The position numbers and the translations under genes were made by a program. From Kribbella sp. CA-293567 (GTDB taxonomy: Bacteria > Actinomycetota > Actinomycetes > Propionibacteriales > Kribbellaceae), in contig NZ_CP114065.1 in NCBI RefSeq assembly GCF_027627575.1, positions 1,922,001 through 1,986,000 on the forward strand: DNA of 64,000 nucleotides, in the 5' to 3' direction. The notes beneath the pieces are model-generated. The model had not been told where the DNA came from and did no database searches. It saw only the letters and a list, made by a program, of their open reading frames with translations. Numbering within the stretch: position 1 is the stretch's first letter; the number at the start of each line of letters is the position of its first letter. Below are positions 40,371 through 49,325 of this stretch, in pieces.

Positions 40371-43342
40371 GGCGGCCGGTAGCCGGTCTCCTCCTGGATC
40401 GCCGCCGCTTCGGCAGCATGGCCGGCGGCGGGTTCCAGGACGGCGAGCAGGCGCAGAGCGCGGCAGACGAGGATGCGATGGCCGAGCCGGCGAGCGGACA
40501 GCAAGGTCTGCTTGGCCAGCTCTGCTGCTCGTTCGGGCTGGCCTCTGCCCAGATCCGCCTCGGCCAGACCCAGCACGGACTCGGCGACCGTCGCCCGGTG
40601 GCCGTTGCTCCGAGCGATGCCCCCGGCGGCCTGGTGGTGGCGAGCAGCGTCGTTCCAGTGCCCCCGGCGGCTGCAGATGGTTCCTAGCGCGTTGAGGGCG
40701 GCGGCCTCGTGCCAGGGCTGGCCGTTGCCGTGGCTGCGGGTCAGTGCCCTCCTCGCCCAGCTCTCGGCTTCCTCCAGGTACTCCAGGTCCGCATACAGCA
40801 GAGCCGTTTCGTACTGCTGTGGCAGCGACTCGTCCGGAGACTGCGCGGCCTCGCGGAGATCTGTCTCCGCCTGTTCGAGGTTGCCCAGCAATCGGTGCGC
40901 GACGCCGCGGTTGAACAGCGCCACGGTCCTGTTGCGCACGTCGGGCGCGATCTCGACCGCCTCGTCCGCGGCGGCGAGAGCGGCGGCCAGGTTGCCGAGA
41001 CTGCACTGCGCGTTGCTCAGACTGTTGAGGGCGTTGACCAAAGCTCCAGGGCGGTCGAACTCCCGCAGTCCGTTGACTCCTCGGTTCAGCAGTTCCGCGG
41101 CTTTCCGTGAGTCGCCCTGGTCGTCGAGAGCCATCCCCAGGTTACACAGCAGTGCGGAATAACCGAGGCCGAATCCTGCGCGGGCGTAGAGTTCGGCCGC
41201 CTGGCCGGCCAGTTCGATCGCTGTAGCGGTGTCGCCACTGGCGAACTGCAGTGCTCCCAGGCTGTGCAGCATCGCGCCTTGCCCGCCCAGGTGCCCGCTT
41301 GCCTTGGCGGCCGCTGTTCCGCTCAGCACGGTCGCACGCCAGGCATCGACGCGGTGGTTGAGTGTCAGGTACTGGCGGAGGATGTCGGCCAGCTGCCAGG
41401 CGACCTGAGCAGGCCCGTGCTCGGCAGTTCGCTTGACCATGGCGACCAGTCCGGCCTCTTCCTCCTCCAACCAGGTCTGCGCCTCGTCCGGGTGGCCGAA
41501 GACCTGCAGCCCGAGCTGAGGGGTCAGCCGCACAGCCGGAAGGTAAGCGAAACGGGTGGCAGCATCGGCTGTCGCCAGGTACCAATCGCAGAGCCGGCTC
41601 CACGCTGGTTGGGCATCCGGCTCCACCTCGGCACGCTGCTCGGCGTACAGGCGGATGAGGTCGTGCATGCGGTACCTGTCGCCTTGACGGACGAGCAGGT
41701 TGGCGCTGACCAAGCTGTCCAGCAGAGCACCGGCTTGCTGCAGATTCGAGCCCAGGAGCGCGGCAGCGGTGGGGACGGTCACGTCTGGCCCGGGCACCAG
41801 TCCCAACAGGGCGAAGAGGCGCCGTGAGCTGGGCAGCAATCCCTCGTACGAGCGGGCGAACGCTCCTTCCACCGCAGCGTCCGGCTCACCGACCACTGAG
41901 AGCGCCAGCAGCCTGTTGCTGCCGCGCAACTCGTCTGCATACGCAGCGATCGAGTCATCCGACCGCAGAGCCAGGTGACCGGCCGCGATCCGCAGCGCGA
42001 GCGGAAGGCAGCCACACAACCTGACAAGGTCCTCCACTGCCTGCAGTTCCCGGTCGACCCGGTCAGCCCCGAGCACGGCCCGCAGCAGCTCTACAGCCTC
42101 AGTCAGCTCCAGTACTGCGACAGTCGTCCCCAAGGCACTGTCCAGAACACTCAACCCGGCAAGCTCGTTCCGGCTCGTCACCAGTACTGCGCTGTCACGC
42201 GAACCCGGCAGCAACGGCCTGACCTGCCGCGAGTCCTTGGCATCGTCCAGCAGGATCAGCACCTGCTTGTCGGCCAGCATCGAACGCAGCCGAGCCGAGA
42301 GCGTGTCCACGTCACCTGTCAGTACCTCGGACCCAGCCAGCTCGAGCAGCGAGCGCAGTACTTCCAGCGGCTCCCGCTCGGAGTCGCCGGCACCGTCCAG
42401 CCGCACATACCACTGCCCGTCCGGGTAGCGGTTTCGCAACTGGTGGGCCACCCGCACAGCCAGCGCGGTCTTGCCCGCCCCGGGCGGCCCACTGATCGTC
42501 ACCACCGGTACGCCGGCAGAGCTCGTCAGCCGCGTGACGATCGCGTCGACCTCGTCCTGCCGCCCGACGAAGTCCCCGATATCCAGCGGGAGCTGCCGAT
42601 GCACCTGCCACTCGGCAGGCGCGGGAGGCCGATCTTGCACCTCCCCGGCCAGTACAGCCAGGTGGACACGCTGGATCTCCTCACCGGGGTCGATTCCCAG
42701 CTCTTCCCGCAGCAGCTCCGCCACCTGCTGGTACGCCGCCAACGCCTCCGCCTGCCGGGCCGAGCTGTGCAGCGCGAGGATCAACTGTGCCCAGAACCTC
42801 TCCCTCAGCGGGTACTGCTTCGTCAGCGCGGTCAGCTCCGGCACCAGCTCCGCGTGCTCACGCAGGGCGAGCCGCGCGTCCATCAACTGCTCAGTGACCC
42901 GCAGCCACTCCTCCTGCAGCACCGAACGCTGGTCGCGGACCACTGGGTAGTCCAGAGCTCCGGTCAGCGGCTCGCCCACCCAGAGCCGCAGCGCCGCCGT
43001 CAGGTCGGCGATGGTCCCCGCGGCGGCCAGTAACCGGAACCGGCGAAGGTCCAGCTGTTCGTCGTCCACGTCGAGCCGGTAGCCGCCGATGACCGTCTGC
43101 AGCCCGGACTCGGGGCCGAGCACCGCACGGAGCCGCGACACTGCCGTGTGCAGAGCACGCTGCGGATGTGCCGGCGGCTCACCACCCCATAACCAGAGGA
43201 CTAGCTCCGAGAAGGTGACCGTCTGGTTCGCGTTGATCAGCAGCGCGGCCAGCAGCGTCCGCAGCCGGGGTGCCCCGATCGGCACCTCCGTCCCCTCTTC
43301 AAGGACCGCTATGGGACCCAGTAGTCGAAAGGCGGGACGCAT
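40367..43342 (-). CDS. SARP family transcriptional regulator (AfsR-like, BTAD/NB-ARC/TPR)
   Basis: A 991-residue regulator. Domains in order: OmpR-type winged helix (1-95), bacterial transcriptional activation domain (about 96-245), NB-ARC ATPase (about 255-560, Walker A GPPGAGKT at 285-292), and TPR repeats to the end. This is the AfsR layout found in actinomycetes, where such proteins activate secondary-metabolite or development genes when bound to ATP. No biosynthetic cluster is visible in the window. It overlaps the upstream regulator gene by 44 bp, so both are likely co-translated. Confidence 0.92.
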   Translation of the reverse strand: MRPAFRLLGPIAVLEEGTEVPIGAPRLRTLLAALLINANQTVTFSELVLWLWGGEPPAHPQRALHTAVSRLRAVLGPESGLQTVIGGYRLDVDDEQLDLRRFRLLAAAGTIADLTAALRLWVGEPLTGALDYPVVRDQRSVLQEEWLRVTEQLMDARLALREHAELVPELTALTKQYPLRERFWAQLILALHSSARQAEALAAYQQVAELLREELGIDPGEEIQRVHLAVLAGEVQDRPPAPAEWQVHRQLPLDIGDFVGRQDEVDAIVTRLTSSAGVPVVTISGPPGAGKTALAVRVAHQLRNRYPDGQWYVRLDGAGDSEREPLEVLRSLLELAGSEVLTGDVDTLSARLRSMLADKQVLILLDDAKDSRQVRPLLPGSRDSAVLVTSRNELAGLSVLDSALGTTVAVLELTEAVELLRAVLGADRVDRELQAVEDLVRLCGCLPLALRIAAGHLALRSDDSIAAYADELRGSNRLLALSVVGEPDAAVEGAFARSYEGLLPSSRRLFALLGLVPGPDVTVPTAAALLGSNLQQAGALLDSLVSANLLVRQGDRYRMHDLIRLYAEQRAEVEPDAQPAWSRLCDWYLATADAATRFAYLPAVRLTPQLGLQVFGHPDEAQTWLEEEEAGLVAMVKRTAEHGPAQVAWQLADILRQYLTLNHRVDAWRATVLSGTAAAKASGHLGGQGAMLHSLGALQFASGDTATAIELAGQAAELYARAGFGLGYSALLCNLGMALDDQGDSRKAAELLNRGVNGLREFDRPGALVNALNSLSNAQCSLGNLAAALAAADEAVEIAPDVRNRTVALFNRGVAHRLLGNLEQAETDLREAAQSPDESLPQQYETALLYADLEYLEEAESWARRALTRSHGNGQPWHEAAALNALGTICSRRGHWNDAARHHQAAGGIARSNGHRATVAESVLGLAEADLGRGQPERAAELAKQTLLSARRLGHRILVCRALRLLAVLEPAAGHAAEAAAIQEETGYRPP

Positions 43343-44345
43343 GCTGGTCAGTGTCTCCCGACCAGGGGTCCGTCCCCTCCAGCAGCGCGTGTCCCAACGA
43401 GGTTGCCTGATGAATCACGGACTTTCCCTGCCGCTGCGACACGATCAGCCCGGCGTCCCGCAGTACTGCGGTCTGGTGGCTCGCCGTCGCGAGAGTGATG
43501 TCACAGGAGCGAGCCAGCTGGGTAGTGGTCGAGCCGTCGACGGTCAGCGCCAGCACGGTCGCCCGGGTCCGGCCCACCAGCGCGGCGAGCCGCTCCTGGG
43601 TGTCGACGCCCGACCGCTCCTTGTGCAACAGACCACTGGCGTGCTTGATCGGGAACACCAGGACCGGCGACAGCCCCTCGTCGGCCAGCTTCGTCGGTGC
43701 CTTCCAGCAGAAGTACGACGGCTGCAGGCGCAGGCCACGACCGTCCAGCCGCATCTCCTCGTCGGCAGGGTAGGCCGCGATCTCCAGCACCTGGCCGCTC
43801 CACCGTGCTTGTGGATGGATGTCCGTCAGCATGGAGGCGACCCCGCCGGCGGTCAGTTGCTGCATCCGTTGCCGGTTGTCCGCCTGTACTGCGGCCCGCA
43901 GCGACGGCCAGTACGCCGCCAGCGCCTGACGGTGGTAGACCCGCACGGAGTGGCCGAGCCGATGCAAGGTCTCCGGTCGAGCCTCGGAGAGCTGCCGCAC
44001 CCAGGTGGCCGCCGTGCGCCGGGCACACAACCTCGACAAGTCTGTCCGGACCTGCTGACGCGGTGCCGACAGCATGAGATCGACAGCGTCGCCGAACTCG
44101 CTGGATCGGGCCGTGGGCGTCAGGAAGTCCGGGGAGTAGCCCACCGGCGGAGCCAGCGCGGCCAGTGGCCCCACCGTCTCCCGTGGCAGTCGCCGGCGCA
44201 TGCGTTGCCGCCAGGCGCCGTACGCGAGCGGGCCGTCCTCGACCTGCAGCATGTGCAGGCTGAGCAGGACCTCCCACAGGGGATCCGGCTCGGCGGCGAG
44301 CGTCGTACGGGCAAAGTCCTCGGCAGTGAAGTGAATCCGCAGCAT
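43299..44345 (-). CDS. ArsR-type winged-helix regulator with DUF5937-like N-terminal domain (paralog)
   Basis: A 348-residue paralog of the protein at 37414-38442: same start (LRIHFTAEDFARTTL), same PPVGYSPDFLTP motif, and a C-terminal HTH (STTTQLARSCDITLATASHQ). The ATG at 44345 aligns with the paralog start; an ATG at 44360 is in frame upstream. The gene is directly upstream of the SARP regulator and overlaps it by 44 bp, so the two may act in one regulatory circuit. Confidence 0.84.
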   Translation of the reverse strand: MLRIHFTAEDFARTTLAAEPDPLWEVLLSLHMLQVEDGPLAYGAWRQRMRRRLPRETVGPLAALAPPVGYSPDFLTPTARSSEFGDAVDLMLSAPRQQVRTDLSRLCARRTAATWVRQLSEARPETLHRLGHSVRVYHRQALAAYWPSLRAAVQADNRQRMQQLTAGGVASMLTDIHPQARWSGQVLEIAAYPADEEMRLDGRGLRLQPSYFCWKAPTKLADEGLSPVLVFPIKHASGLLHKERSGVDTQERLAALVGRTRATVLALTVDGSTTTQLARSCDITLATASHQTAVLRDAGLIVSQRQGKSVIHQATSLGHALLEGTDPWSGDTDQHASRLSTTGSHSGP

Positions 44346-44523
44346 TGCTGTCCTTCCCACTCCCGGTCCACGCAGGGCCGGGCAAAGTGACCCCAGAGCA
44401 CTAGGGAAACAGCCGCCCCTTACCGATCGCTCACCTCCGGGTGACGTTTCTCTCCCAGCCCCGTCGGCAGGCGGGTTTTAGGGCACGATTGGCCCCGGGA
44501 GAGGGTCACCGGAAGGAGCAGAG

Positions 44524-45027
44524 ATGCAGTTCGGCCGCAGTTACGAGGAGTTCGAGGTCGGTGCGGTCTACAAGCACTGGCCCGGCAAGACGGTCACCGA
44601 GTCCGACGACCACCTGTTCTGCCTGCTCACGATGAACCACCACCCGCTGCACCTGGACGCCAACTACGCCGAGCAGACCACCCAGTTCGGCAAGAACGTT
44701 GTAGTTGGCAACTACATCTACTCGATCCTGCTCGGCATGTCGGTCCCCGACGTGAGCGGCAAGGCGATCGCCAACCTGGAGATCGAGTCGTTGCGGCACA
44801 TCGCCCCGACCTTCCACGGCGACACCATCTACGGCGAGACCGTGGTGCTGGACAAGTGGGAGTCGAAGTCCAAGGACGACCGGGGCGTGGTCTACGTCGA
44901 GACCAAGGGCTACAAGCAGGACGGCACCGTCGTCTGCCTGTTCAAGCGCAAGGTGATGGTCCCGAAGAACTCCTACCTCGAGGCCCGCGGCGGCGACCAG
45001 CCCGCCCGCCCCACCCCGGTGGAGTGA
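44524..45027 (+). CDS. MaoC family dehydratase (mesaconyl-CoA hydratase-like)
   Basis: A 167-residue hot-dog fold protein with GRSYEEFEVGAVYKHWPGKT at the start, the active-site region TMNHHPLHLDANYAEQTTQF, and IESLRHIAPTFHGDTIYGET. These phrases are typical of stand-alone MaoC hydratases near CitE-like lyases and acyl-CoA dehydrogenases. It would hydrate an enoyl-CoA such as mesaconyl-CoA. A GGAAGGAG-type ribosome-binding site (ACCGGAAGGAGCAG) lies just before the ATG. It is alone between a regulator (divergent) and a glycosidase gene (convergent). Confidence 0.88.
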   Translation: MQFGRSYEEFEVGAVYKHWPGKTVTESDDHLFCLLTMNHHPLHLDANYAEQTTQFGKNVVVGNYIYSILLGMSVPDVSGKAIANLEIESLRHIAPTFHGDTIYGETVVLDKWESKSKDDRGVVYVETKGYKQDGTVVCLFKRKVMVPKNSYLEARGGDQPARPTPVE

Positions 45028-45052
45028 GGCCGGCCGAGCCGGTTGCCACTGC

Positions 45053-46864
45053 TCAGCCGGGCGGGCGGAGCTCGACGAGGACAGCCGAAGGCATCCGCAA
45101 GGTGACCGTCAGGTCCGCGCCGTCGCGTTCTACCGGCGTTACCTGAAGTTCGTTGTGCGCAGCCAACTCGGCCCACTGCTCCTCGGTCGGCCAGTCGCCG
45201 ACGCCGATCGCGGCCGCCGCCGTGACCAGATCGCCCGGGGTTCCAGGAGCCAGCCAGGTGGCGGTCGCCCGCCAGGCGGGGTCCACTCCGGGAAACGAGA
45301 GTGTGACGTCTCGCGTCAGCTCTGCCGCGCCGCCGGATTTCGACTGGTCGAGCGTCAGGTTCCACACCAGGACGGCGATCCGGTCGCGGTCCCTGGAGGC
45401 CCACGCCTCCACCAGCCCTCCGCCGCCGTCGCCCTCGAACGCCACGGGCAGTTCGGCCGGTCCCAGGCGGCTCAGCAGCGACATCGCGTGGAAGCGCGGC
45501 TTCGCGAGGCCGCCGATGGTCTGCAGCCCGAAGCCGCCGTGCAGCCAGCGGGGTGGCCGGCCGAGCTCCTCGAAATGGTCCGACGCGACCCAGTACGCCA
45601 GCGCATCGACCCGTCCGGCCGCTGACCGCATCCCGCGTAGCAGGAACACCCCGGAGAACACGGAGTCGTTGATCGGGTTGAAGTGCCTCGGCGTCACTCC
45701 CCACTCGGTCCACAGGATCCGTGCCCGGCCGAAGCCGTGCCGGTCGAGCGAGGCCTGCACATCGAGCGGCGGACTCCCGTAGGTATGCGTCGTGACGAAG
45801 TCCACCGGCGAGCCGGTCGAGGCGGCGTGGGCGAGCAGGTCGTCCACCCAGCCGGCCGCGGCCGACGAGGGGCCACCGACGGCGAGCCGCTCGTCGACCG
45901 ACTTCACCGCGGCGGCGCTCACGTCGTACAGGTGCATCCACTCGGCCTTGCTGCCGGACCAGAAGACCTCGAGGTTCGCCTCGTTCCAGACCTCGAAGTC
46001 CCAGCCCAGCACCTCGTCCGGCCCGTACCGCTCGACCAGGTGCGCGACCAGCGCCCGGACCAGGTCGTGCCACCGCTCGTAGGACTTCGGCGGCGAGATG
46101 ATCGCGCCGTACTCGAAGACCGTCCTCGCCGGATCGGAGGCCAGGTCCCGCGGCATGAAGCCGAGCTCGACCACCGGCCGCAGCCCGATCCCCAGCAGCT
46201 TGTCGTAGATCGCGTCGACGACCTCGAAGTCGTACTGCGGTACGCCGTCCACCTCGCGGTAGACCCGGGTGTCGTCGTGGAAGATCGCATGCGCCCGCAC
46301 CGTCCGGACACCGAGCTCGTCATGCATCCGCCGCAGCGCCTGCTCCAGCTCGGCGCCGATCTCGCGACCGCCGCTCGACTCCTCGCAGAGCAGCTGACTG
46401 AGCCGCTCGCTGCCCACCATCGGCACCCACGGGCGATGCAGTTCAGTGCCTTCGGCAAGGGCGTCGACAGTCAGCCGGACGGCCGGAACGTTGCCATTGT
46501 CAACCAGTGGCGTCGCCTCCACCGACGCGCCCGGACGCCCGTGCACCGTCACCTCAGGGACACTCGCCACCGCATACCTGTACGTCGTACCGGCGGTGCA
46601 GGTGGTGTCGACATACGGCGGTCCGGGCACCGACAAGAGGTCACCGCTGTGATGATCGACCGGTTCGAGGGACGAATCGTCCGGGCCGCGCAGGATCACG
46701 TAGCCCACCGCCCCCGGCACCGGCGACCAGTCCACGGTCACCTGCCCGACCCCACCCACCGCCGTCACCGAGGCGGGTGGGTCCAGGTCAGGCAGTGGAA
46801 CGGCGCGGGTCTCGTCGCTGCGGATCGCGATCCGCTCGTCCCAGTCGGCCTTCGCGTTGCTCAT
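45053..46864 (-). CDS. GH39-like glycoside hydrolase (beta-xylosidase family)
   Basis: A 603-residue protein with no signal peptide, so probably cytoplasmic. Residues about 27-120 look like a fibronectin type III domain. The catalytic TIM barrel follows: acid/base E295 in FEVWNEANLEVFW and nucleophile E387 in ILWTEWG, as in GH39 xylosidases and iduronidases. The end (about 500-603) is a beta-sandwich. It is the last gene of a LacI-controlled operon with an ABC importer and likely cleaves the imported oligosaccharide. The sugar is not known. Confidence 0.86.
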   Translation of the reverse strand: MSNAKADWDERIAIRSDETRAVPLPDLDPPASVTAVGGVGQVTVDWSPVPGAVGYVILRGPDDSSLEPVDHHSGDLLSVPGPPYVDTTCTAGTTYRYAVASVPEVTVHGRPGASVEATPLVDNGNVPAVRLTVDALAEGTELHRPWVPMVGSERLSQLLCEESSGGREIGAELEQALRRMHDELGVRTVRAHAIFHDDTRVYREVDGVPQYDFEVVDAIYDKLLGIGLRPVVELGFMPRDLASDPARTVFEYGAIISPPKSYERWHDLVRALVAHLVERYGPDEVLGWDFEVWNEANLEVFWSGSKAEWMHLYDVSAAAVKSVDERLAVGGPSSAAAGWVDDLLAHAASTGSPVDFVTTHTYGSPPLDVQASLDRHGFGRARILWTEWGVTPRHFNPINDSVFSGVFLLRGMRSAAGRVDALAYWVASDHFEELGRPPRWLHGGFGLQTIGGLAKPRFHAMSLLSRLGPAELPVAFEGDGGGGLVEAWASRDRDRIAVLVWNLTLDQSKSGGAAELTRDVTLSFPGVDPAWRATATWLAPGTPGDLVTAAAAIGVGDWPTEEQWAELAAHNELQVTPVERDGADLTVTLRMPSAVLVELRPPG

Positions 46865-46882
46865 ACAAGTGACTCCCGTGTG

Positions 46883-48481
46883 TCAGTCGAGGCCGGCGGT
46901 GAACTGCTCCATGGCGATCAGCGGCTTGACCTTCCGGACCACGTCACCGGTGGCGAAGTTGCGGCGGATCACGTCGTTCGCGAAGACGTTGCCGATAGCA
47001 CCCATCACCATCGCCTGGTCCAGCGACAGGTAGCGGCGGGCGATCAGTCCGGACTTCACCGCCACCGAGTCGAAGAACCCACCCCTGCCGTACGCGTGCA
47101 GTCTCGACTCGATCCGGACCAGGTTCTGGATCGCCTGCCGTGGGGCGTACTGCATCGCGAGGAAGGCCGCATGCGGAGTCACCACACCGTCGCCGTACTT
47201 CGGGTTCGGGTTGACTCCCTCCCGGCAGCCGTCGAAGCCCGCGTCGTAGTTGGTCGCCTCGAGGTCGGACGGGTAACCACCCGGGTCCATCCCGATCGCG
47301 TCCACCCCGTAGACGGAGTACCCGCCCTTCGGGTTGCTCGCGGGGGAGAAGCCCCAGTAGCCGTACTTCGCCTCGTCCAGCCCGTGCTCGATGTGGGCCC
47401 GGACCGTCAGCGGGTGGTTGATCCCCCAACTGCGCGGTGCCCACCGCGACTCCGGCACGAACAGGTCGGGCATCAGCGACTCGAACATGTCGCCGCCCCA
47501 GGACGGGACCATCCGCATCCCGCGATAGGAGTAGCTGCCCTCGAACACGTCGATGCCGAGGTAGGTGCGGTGCACGCCGACCGGCTTCTGCTCGACCCAG
47601 GCCCAGTCGCAGGACTCCGGGAAGGTCCGGTAGGTGGCGAAGTACTGCTGCGGCGGGACCTGGCCTCGGGCGATCCCGATGTACGGCGCGATCCGGGCCT
47701 CGGTGTTGCAGGTGTCGTAGTGGAACTTGCGGTAGAACACGTCCGGACCGGTCCCGGCGTGATTGCCCCGGTCGGTCTCCTCGTCCGGCGGTGAGGTCTC
47801 GAAGAAGCCGCCCCGCATCAGTCCGCCCGGCCGGACAGCGGGGTTGTAGTAGTAGGCGAAGTTCATCTGGTTCAGCAGCGAGTCGGCCAGCCGGCGGACC
47901 CGCGGCTCGGCGTTGCGGACCACCATCAGCGCGGCGGCGAACCAGCCGTTGTCCACGCTGGAGACGAACGGCGTGATCGGTTTGGTGCCGTCCGGGTCGA
48001 CGGTCAGCACCGCGCCGGTCGCTTCGTCGTACCAGTTGAAGTACATGCCGCTCGGCTCGTGGTGGTCGACCTTCGCCATCGTCGTCAGCGTCCGGGTGAG
48101 CCGCCGGACGGACTCCTGCGGGGAGATGATGCCGAGCTCGCGGGCGACCACGGTGCTCCACAGGTAGCCGCCGATGTTGGTCGGCGACGTGTACTTGCTG
48201 CGCACCGGGTCGGTGACGGACTCGCCGATGTTGTCGGCGGGAAGGCCGGTCCGCTCGTCCGTCATCGCGACCAGGCTGCGCCAGGTGTCGCGGGCCCAGC
48301 GGCCGACCAGCGCCCGGTCGTGGCGGCTCGGATGCCAGCCGCCCTTGAGCAGGGCGCCCGGATCGGGGCTCGCGGCGCCGCGCGGACCGGCGTACGAGCT
48401 GGTGGTGAGGCCGGCGGAACCGGCGAGAGCGGCAGTACCTGAAACTGCCAACAGGGTGCGTCGGCTGATGTTGGCGGTCAT
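46883..48481 (-). CDS. Tat-exported glucoamylase-like (PF10091, GH144-type) protein
   Basis: A 532-residue protein from the ATG at 48481 (GGAGG ribosome-binding site). The N-terminus SRRTLLAVSGTAALAGSAG carries twin arginines at 7-8 and a hydrophobic core, marking Tat export. The body resembles the glycoamylase domain (PTNIGGYLWSTVVARELG, FVSSVDNGWFAAALMVVRNA, WGGDMFESLMPDLFVPE). Characterised relatives include beta-1,2-glucanases (GH144), so a beta-glucan substrate is a hypothesis. It lies between the ABC permease gene and the GH39 gene. Confidence 0.8.
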   Translation of the reverse strand: MTANISRRTLLAVSGTAALAGSAGLTTSSYAGPRGAASPDPGALLKGGWHPSRHDRALVGRWARDTWRSLVAMTDERTGLPADNIGESVTDPVRSKYTSPTNIGGYLWSTVVARELGIISPQESVRRLTRTLTTMAKVDHHEPSGMYFNWYDEATGAVLTVDPDGTKPITPFVSSVDNGWFAAALMVVRNAEPRVRRLADSLLNQMNFAYYYNPAVRPGGLMRGGFFETSPPDEETDRGNHAGTGPDVFYRKFHYDTCNTEARIAPYIGIARGQVPPQQYFATYRTFPESCDWAWVEQKPVGVHRTYLGIDVFEGSYSYRGMRMVPSWGGDMFESLMPDLFVPESRWAPRSWGINHPLTVRAHIEHGLDEAKYGYWGFSPASNPKGGYSVYGVDAIGMDPGGYPSDLEATNYDAGFDGCREGVNPNPKYGDGVVTPHAAFLAMQYAPRQAIQNLVRIESRLHAYGRGGFFDSVAVKSGLIARRYLSLDQAMVMGAIGNVFANDVIRRNFATGDVVRKVKPLIAMEQFTAGLD

Positions 48482-48512
48482 CGGAGCCTCCAGAATCGCT
48501 TGTACTACGGGG

Positions 48513-49325
48513 TTATTTGATGCCGGTGATGGCGATGCCCTTGGTGACATGGCGCTGGAAGGCCAGGAAGATCACCAGCACCGGTACGACGACCACGACC
48601 GCGCCGGCCATCAGCAGGCCGAAGTTCTGCGCGTTCTGTCCGGTCGAGTACAGGGCGAGGGCGACGGGCAGGGTGTACTTCTCCTCGGTCTGGGCCACCA
48701 CGAGCGGCCAGAGGAAGTTGTTCCAGGAGCCGAGGAAGGTGAGGATCCCAAGAGTGGCCAGGGCCGGCCTGGTCAACGGGAGCATGATCCGGGCGAAGAT
48801 GCCGAGCTCGCCGCTGCCGTCCACCCGGGCGGCGTCCATCAGGTCGTCGGGCAGGCCCTGGAAGAACTGCCGCATCAGGAAGACCCCGAACGGGGACACC
48901 AGGAACGGCAGGATCAGGCCGGGGTAGGTGTTGGCCAGCCCGGCGTTGGTGACCAGGACGAAGAGCGGGACGAAAGTGACCACGCCGGGAATCATCAGCG
49001 TGCCCAGCACCACGACGAACAGGGCGTTGCGGCCGCGGAAGTTCAGCTTGGCCAGCGCGTAGCCGACCATCGAGCAGAACAGCAGGTTGCCGGCCGTCAC
49101 GGCCAGCGCCACGATCGTCGAGTTGAGGAAGTACCGGGGGAAGTTCGCCTTGCTGAACAGGTCATCGTAGTTCTGCGTGGTCGGTGCCTCGGGCCACCAG
49201 GTCGGCGGCACCCGGAGCAGCTCACCCTGGGTCTTGAAGCTGCCGAGCAGCATCCACAGGAACGGCGCCGCGACCGCGACCAGCCCGAGCACCGCGATCA
49301 GGTAGATCCACCAGGTCCGGCGCAT
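48513..49325 (-). CDS. Carbohydrate ABC transporter permease (MalG-like)
   Basis: A 270-residue inner-membrane permease with six predicted helices. The ATP-binding coupling loop EAA-type motif is DDLMDAARVDGSGELGIF. The start ATG at 49325 shares one base with the stop of the upstream permease gene (TGATG). It pairs with that permease in a CUT1-type sugar importer. No ATPase gene is in the operon, so a shared MsiK-type ATPase elsewhere in the genome probably energises it, as in streptomycetes. Confidence 0.92.
   Translation of the reverse strand: MRRTWWIYLIAVLGLVAVAAPFLWMLLGSFKTQGELLRVPPTWWPEAPTTQNYDDLFSKANFPRYFLNSTIVALAVTAGNLLFCSMVGYALAKLNFRGRNALFVVVLGTLMIPGVVTFVPLFVLVTNAGLANTYPGLILPFLVSPFGVFLMRQFFQGLPDDLMDAARVDGSGELGIFARIMLPLTRPALATLGILTFLGSWNNFLWPLVVAQTEEKYTLPVALALYSTGQNAQNFGLLMAGAVVVVVPVLVIFLAFQRHVTKGIAITGIK

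Noticed and set aside
45683..47794. A 700-codon plus-strand frame opposite the two glycosidase genes.
   Set aside because: The translation is Arg/His/Val-rich without domains; the minus-strand genes carry catalytic motifs.
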